Source: Spongospora subterranea f. sp. subterranea
Taxonomy: Eukaryota > Endomyxa: Phytomyxea > Phytomyxea > Plasmodiophorida
Direction of reading: 5' to 3'
DNA: 64,000 bases
Assembly: GCA_049724395.1 (NCBI GenBank)
Contig: JAUGWO010000169.1
Span: 58,735 to 122,734, forward strand
Position 1 is the first letter of the stretch, and each line of letters opens with the position of its first letter. The notes beneath the pieces were generated by a model. The model was not told the origin of the DNA and ran no database searches. It was given only the letters and a program-made list of their open reading frames with translations. A program made the translations under genes and the position numbers. Below are positions 63,176 to 64,000 of the stretch, piece by piece.

Positions 63176-63590
63176 TAAAACGCTGCGGAAGTGCTGCCGG
63201 GCTCCGCAACTCACAATCACAATTCACAAGTCACATCACTCACAAGTCGAAAGTCGAAACTGAGTGGCGCCTGCGCCGCGGCCTCGCGGGTTGTATTATT
63301 GCCTTGGCCCTCCTACAAGGTTGTGGTTTTGAGTCGACTCAAGTCGAATCAAGTCGACTTGAAACCAACCCCTAGTCGCTACAGTCGACTTGGACCAAAC
63401 CTCTAGTCGCTATAGTCGTTTAGTCACTCAAGTCGTTTGTAGTCGACTATACTATAGTCGTTGACATCTCTACTGAGTCTCCAGCAGTGTTGCGTAAAAA
63501 CTAGGGTTTGCGATTTATAAAACACGTTTAAATGTCGGTTTTTCCGTTTTTACTACATTTCAATCTTTTTCGAAGTATATTAGTGCGTTT

Positions 63591-63914
63591 TTACTGATTA
63601 TAGATGGTGGAACAATTCTGCCAACGACGTTTTCCAGGATCGGATACCCTGGAGGATCCTTTCTTGGGGAAAGTTCTCCTGATTTGAATCAGGAAACGGG
63701 GGGCTGGAAGTGGTTCCAGTGCCTGGGACGTTCGCTGATGCACCACCCCAGCGTCTTCGATAGATTCATCCCAGTCACTATTATTCTCCGTCTCCATTAC
63801 AGATTGCCAATGAGCAATCACATTCGATTCAGATTCGCTGGCAACACTGATAGATTCAGATTCAGTTTGGGCATGAACATTGTCGGAAGGAGGAAGTTCA
63901 TGTGCATCTCCCAT
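63591..63914 (-). CDS. Hypothetical acidic protein, probably partial
   Basis: An open minus-strand frame from the ATG at 63914 to a stop at 63591 encodes 107 residues, Ser/Glu-rich in the first half (SESESISVASESESNVIAHW) and basic near the end. Another minus-strand frame runs open to the window edge (QDDSGSKQSKADQNDLIARI), so the real gene may extend beyond 64000 through a splice. No family is recognised, and codon content is not distinctive enough to be sure it is coding. Confidence 0.3.
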   Translation of the reverse strand: MGDAHELPPSDNVHAQTESESISVASESESNVIAHWQSVMETENNSDWDESIEDAGVVHQRTSQALEPLPAPRFLIQIRRTFPKKGSSRVSDPGKRRWQNCSTIYNQ

Positions 63915-64000
63915 GCTTGCGAACGCTCTGCTGGTTGAACAATGCGTGCAATCAAGTCATTTTGGTCAGCTTTTGATTGTTTTGATCCTGAATCATCTTG

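Larger units (their letters stand above)
60647..63476. mobile_element. hAT element with 8-bp target duplication, internally rearranged
   Basis: The sequence GTCTCCAG occurs at 60639-60646 and again at 63477-63484, directly flanking the element: an 8-bp target duplication as made by hAT transposases. The ends are imperfect inverted repeats (TAGAGGTGTCAAGTCG on the left; GTAGAGATGTCAAC read inverted on the right). Both ends carry many copies of AGTCGACTATAGTCG-like words (left 60657-60775, right 63330-63460). A BED-zinc-finger hAT transposase is encoded on the minus strand but disrupted by an internal inverted duplication. The intact duplication and alignable ends suggest a fairly recent insertion. 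Confidence 0.85.

Overview
The window is nuclear DNA of a eukaryote. Genes are split by many very short GT-AG introns, mostly 44-66 nt, and encode conserved cellular proteins: PSAT, CHD1, TOP3A, uS11, COPE, MZT1, GTPBP1, RMC1, TBC1D20, TMA7 and a URI-type prefoldin. Genes lie on both strands with short spacers, and there is no operon logic. Very small introns, a MORN-RING protein, RMC1 and RNFT homologues and a large ankyrin gene suggest a compact-intron protist. A rhizarian such as a plasmodiophorid would fit, but this is a guess: I see no rRNA or other taxon-diagnostic marker, and an early-diverging fungus is not excluded.

Layout. 0-3.5 kb: remains of a Tc1/mariner-like transposase and a decayed Ty3/gypsy element. 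3.5-5.8 kb: nothing recognisable. 5.8-17 kb (minus strand): PSAT, a small unknown, a RanBP2-zinc-finger/SNF2/RING helicase, a GTPBP1-type GTPase and RMC1. 18.2-24.7 kb: a MORN-RING protein (plus), then minus-strand genes for an adaptor-ear-binding-like acidic protein, an unknown, an RNFT-like membrane RING protein and a NIPA-type transporter. 26.1-31.4 kb: CHD1. 31.4-40.3 kb: URI-like prefoldin, a MITE, uS11, TMA7, TBC1D20, a chromovirus fossil, MZT1 and epsilon-COP. 40.4-44.6 kb: TOP3A with a long low-complexity tail. 45.6-46.8 kb: an element with 70-bp terminal inverted repeats. 46.8-49.3 kb: degenerate sequence. 49.3-53.8 kb: an ankyrin gene built from a tandem ~300-bp genomic unit.

The right end is mobile DNA. 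The main discovery candidate is a 6.56-kb element (53891-60446) flanked by a TAA target duplication, with terminal repeats matching at 19 of 20 positions. It holds a PIF/Harbinger transposase, its Myb/SANT partner, and a third gene joining a DDE-like domain, a SAP motif, a YqaJ-type nuclease and a cysteine-rich tail. All three genes can be read as open, spliced reading frames. An internal inverted copy of the left end suggests two related elements have become coupled. Next to it lies a hAT element (60647-63476) with an 8-bp target duplication and a broken transposase.

The host genes cover ordinary functions: serine synthesis, chromatin remodelling, recombination, ER-Golgi and endolysosomal traffic, microtubule nucleation and translation. 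Start and end points given for multi-exon genes come from reading splice sites by eye, so internal exon borders are approximate unless stated.
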